DNA of 6,228 nt, taken from contig CADBRY010000098.1 of assembly GCA_902797195.1 (NCBI GenBank), positions 1-6,228 on the forward strand, given 5' to 3'. The translations under genes were made by a program, and so were the position numbers. Positions 5,990 through 6,228 of the stretch are shown one piece after another. Each line of letters opens with the position of its first letter. Position 1 is the stretch's first letter. Source of the DNA: an uncultured Eubacteriales bacterium. Its GTDB lineage: Bacteria; Bacillota; Clostridia; Peptostreptococcales; Anaerovoracaceae. The notes beneath the pieces were generated by a model, which worked only from the letters and a program-made list of their open reading frames with translations, ran no database searches and was not told where the DNA came from.

Positions 5990-6159
5990 GGTTATAGTCT
6001 TGGGACTATTTCATTATCTATCACGCCTTGTTGTTTGGAAGTTTTGGTCACTCTGAGGCAGCGTTCATGACAACGGCGGTTATGCCTGCTGGGAAGGCGG
6101 TGAACCCATGGACTTCCTAGACGTATATCGTGCCGAAAAGAATGAACATTCCTATACCC
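5990..6159 (+). ncRNA. Structured non-coding RNA, 6S RNA-like
   Basis: The plus strand between holA and the terminator folds by hand into one long interrupted rod. A closing stem pairs 5990-5997 with 6152-6158 (one bulged T). Further helices pair TTCATT 6010-6015 with AATGAA 6141-6146, and CACG 6022-6025 with CGTG 6129-6132. A symmetric 11/11-nt internal loop follows (6026-6036 and 6118-6128). Beyond it GGAAGT 6037-6042 pairs with ACTTCC 6112-6117, then GGT/CACT 6046-6052 with GGTG/ACC 6099-6106. The terminal arm has AGGCA/TGCCT (6056-6060, 6083-6087) and CGTT/AACG (6062-6065, 6072-6075). A closing stem, large central bubble and terminal arm over about 170 nt are the hallmarks of 6S RNA, which binds sigma-A RNA polymerase as a promoter mimic. 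An intrinsic terminator follows at once. Upstream -10-like boxes (TATACA 5976-5981, TACAAT 5984-5989) lack a clear -35. The 6S identity is inference; the fold is not computed. Confidence 0.5.
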
Positions 6160-6162
6160 ATC

Positions 6163-6200
6163 AAATGAGGACCAGCTTTTTCGCTGATCCTCATTTTTTT
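6163..6200 (+). terminator. Rho-independent terminator of the plus-strand RNA
   Basis: AAATGAGGA (6163-6171) pairs with TCCTCATTT (6188-6196), and CAGC pairs with GCTG inside it after a single C-A mismatch. The loop is six nt (TTTTTC), and the run of seven Ts (6194-6200) overlaps the base of the stem. On the minus strand only three Ts follow the stem, so it acts mainly on plus-strand transcripts. Confidence 0.85.
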
Positions 6201-6228
6201 GACTGATGTTGTCCCCAACTCCAGCCCC

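Noticed and set aside
5994..6228. Open minus-strand frame of about 77 codons running in from the right edge
   Set aside because: It is arginine- and histidine-rich with no recognisable motif, runs through a strong terminator hairpin and a folded RNA, and an open frame of this length is expected by chance now and then.

Overview
The window looks like chromosomal DNA from an anaerobic Clostridia-type Firmicute. The evidence is strong GGAGG ribosome-binding sites, tightly packed genes with ATGA overlaps, a Clostridia-style holA, and soluble NuoE/NuoF/GltD-like redox subunits of the kind found in acetogens and other fermenters. All five protein genes lie on the minus strand. Base composition is moderate, with AT-rich patches between genes.

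Reading the minus strand from right to left, holA (DNA polymerase III delta subunit) comes first, at 5962-4853. It is followed after only 13 bp by a ten-helix DMT/EamA-family transporter (4839-3949), so the two probably share a transcript. A gap of about 500 bp (3448-3948) holds no convincing gene. It is unusually rich in inverted and dispersed repeats.

Next comes a three-gene redox operon: a NuoE-like [2Fe-2S] subunit (3447-2917), a NuoF/HydB-like NADH-binding flavo-iron-sulfur subunit (2920-1175, ATGA overlap), and an oxidoreductase starting at 1157 that runs off the left edge. The last protein joins a NuoG-type [2Fe-2S] domain to a GltD/NfnB-like FAD and NADPH module. This NuoE + NuoF + GltD-like set matches the Stn-type (Sporomusa-type) electron-bifurcating transhydrogenase StnABC, which links NADH, NADPH and ferredoxin. 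Because the third gene is incomplete and downstream genes are not visible, a formate-dehydrogenase- or hydrogenase-linked version of the same module is not excluded.

The redox operon has a plausible promoter (TTGCCT, 17 bp, TAGAAT) whose -35 box sits inside a perfect 12-bp inverted repeat. Farther upstream are four 35-bp units with ends GTGTmAA/TTkACAC. Each has exactly 28 bp between half-sites, and they are arranged two forward and two reverse around one centre. This may be a multi-site operator or the remnant of a small mobile element with multiple terminal transposase sites.

Right of holA, on the plus strand, 5990-6158 can fold into a long interrupted rod with a symmetric 11/11-nt central bubble, followed directly by a strong intrinsic terminator (6163-6200). 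This is the architecture of 6S RNA. It is proposed here as a structured ncRNA, probably 6S-like, from hand folding only.
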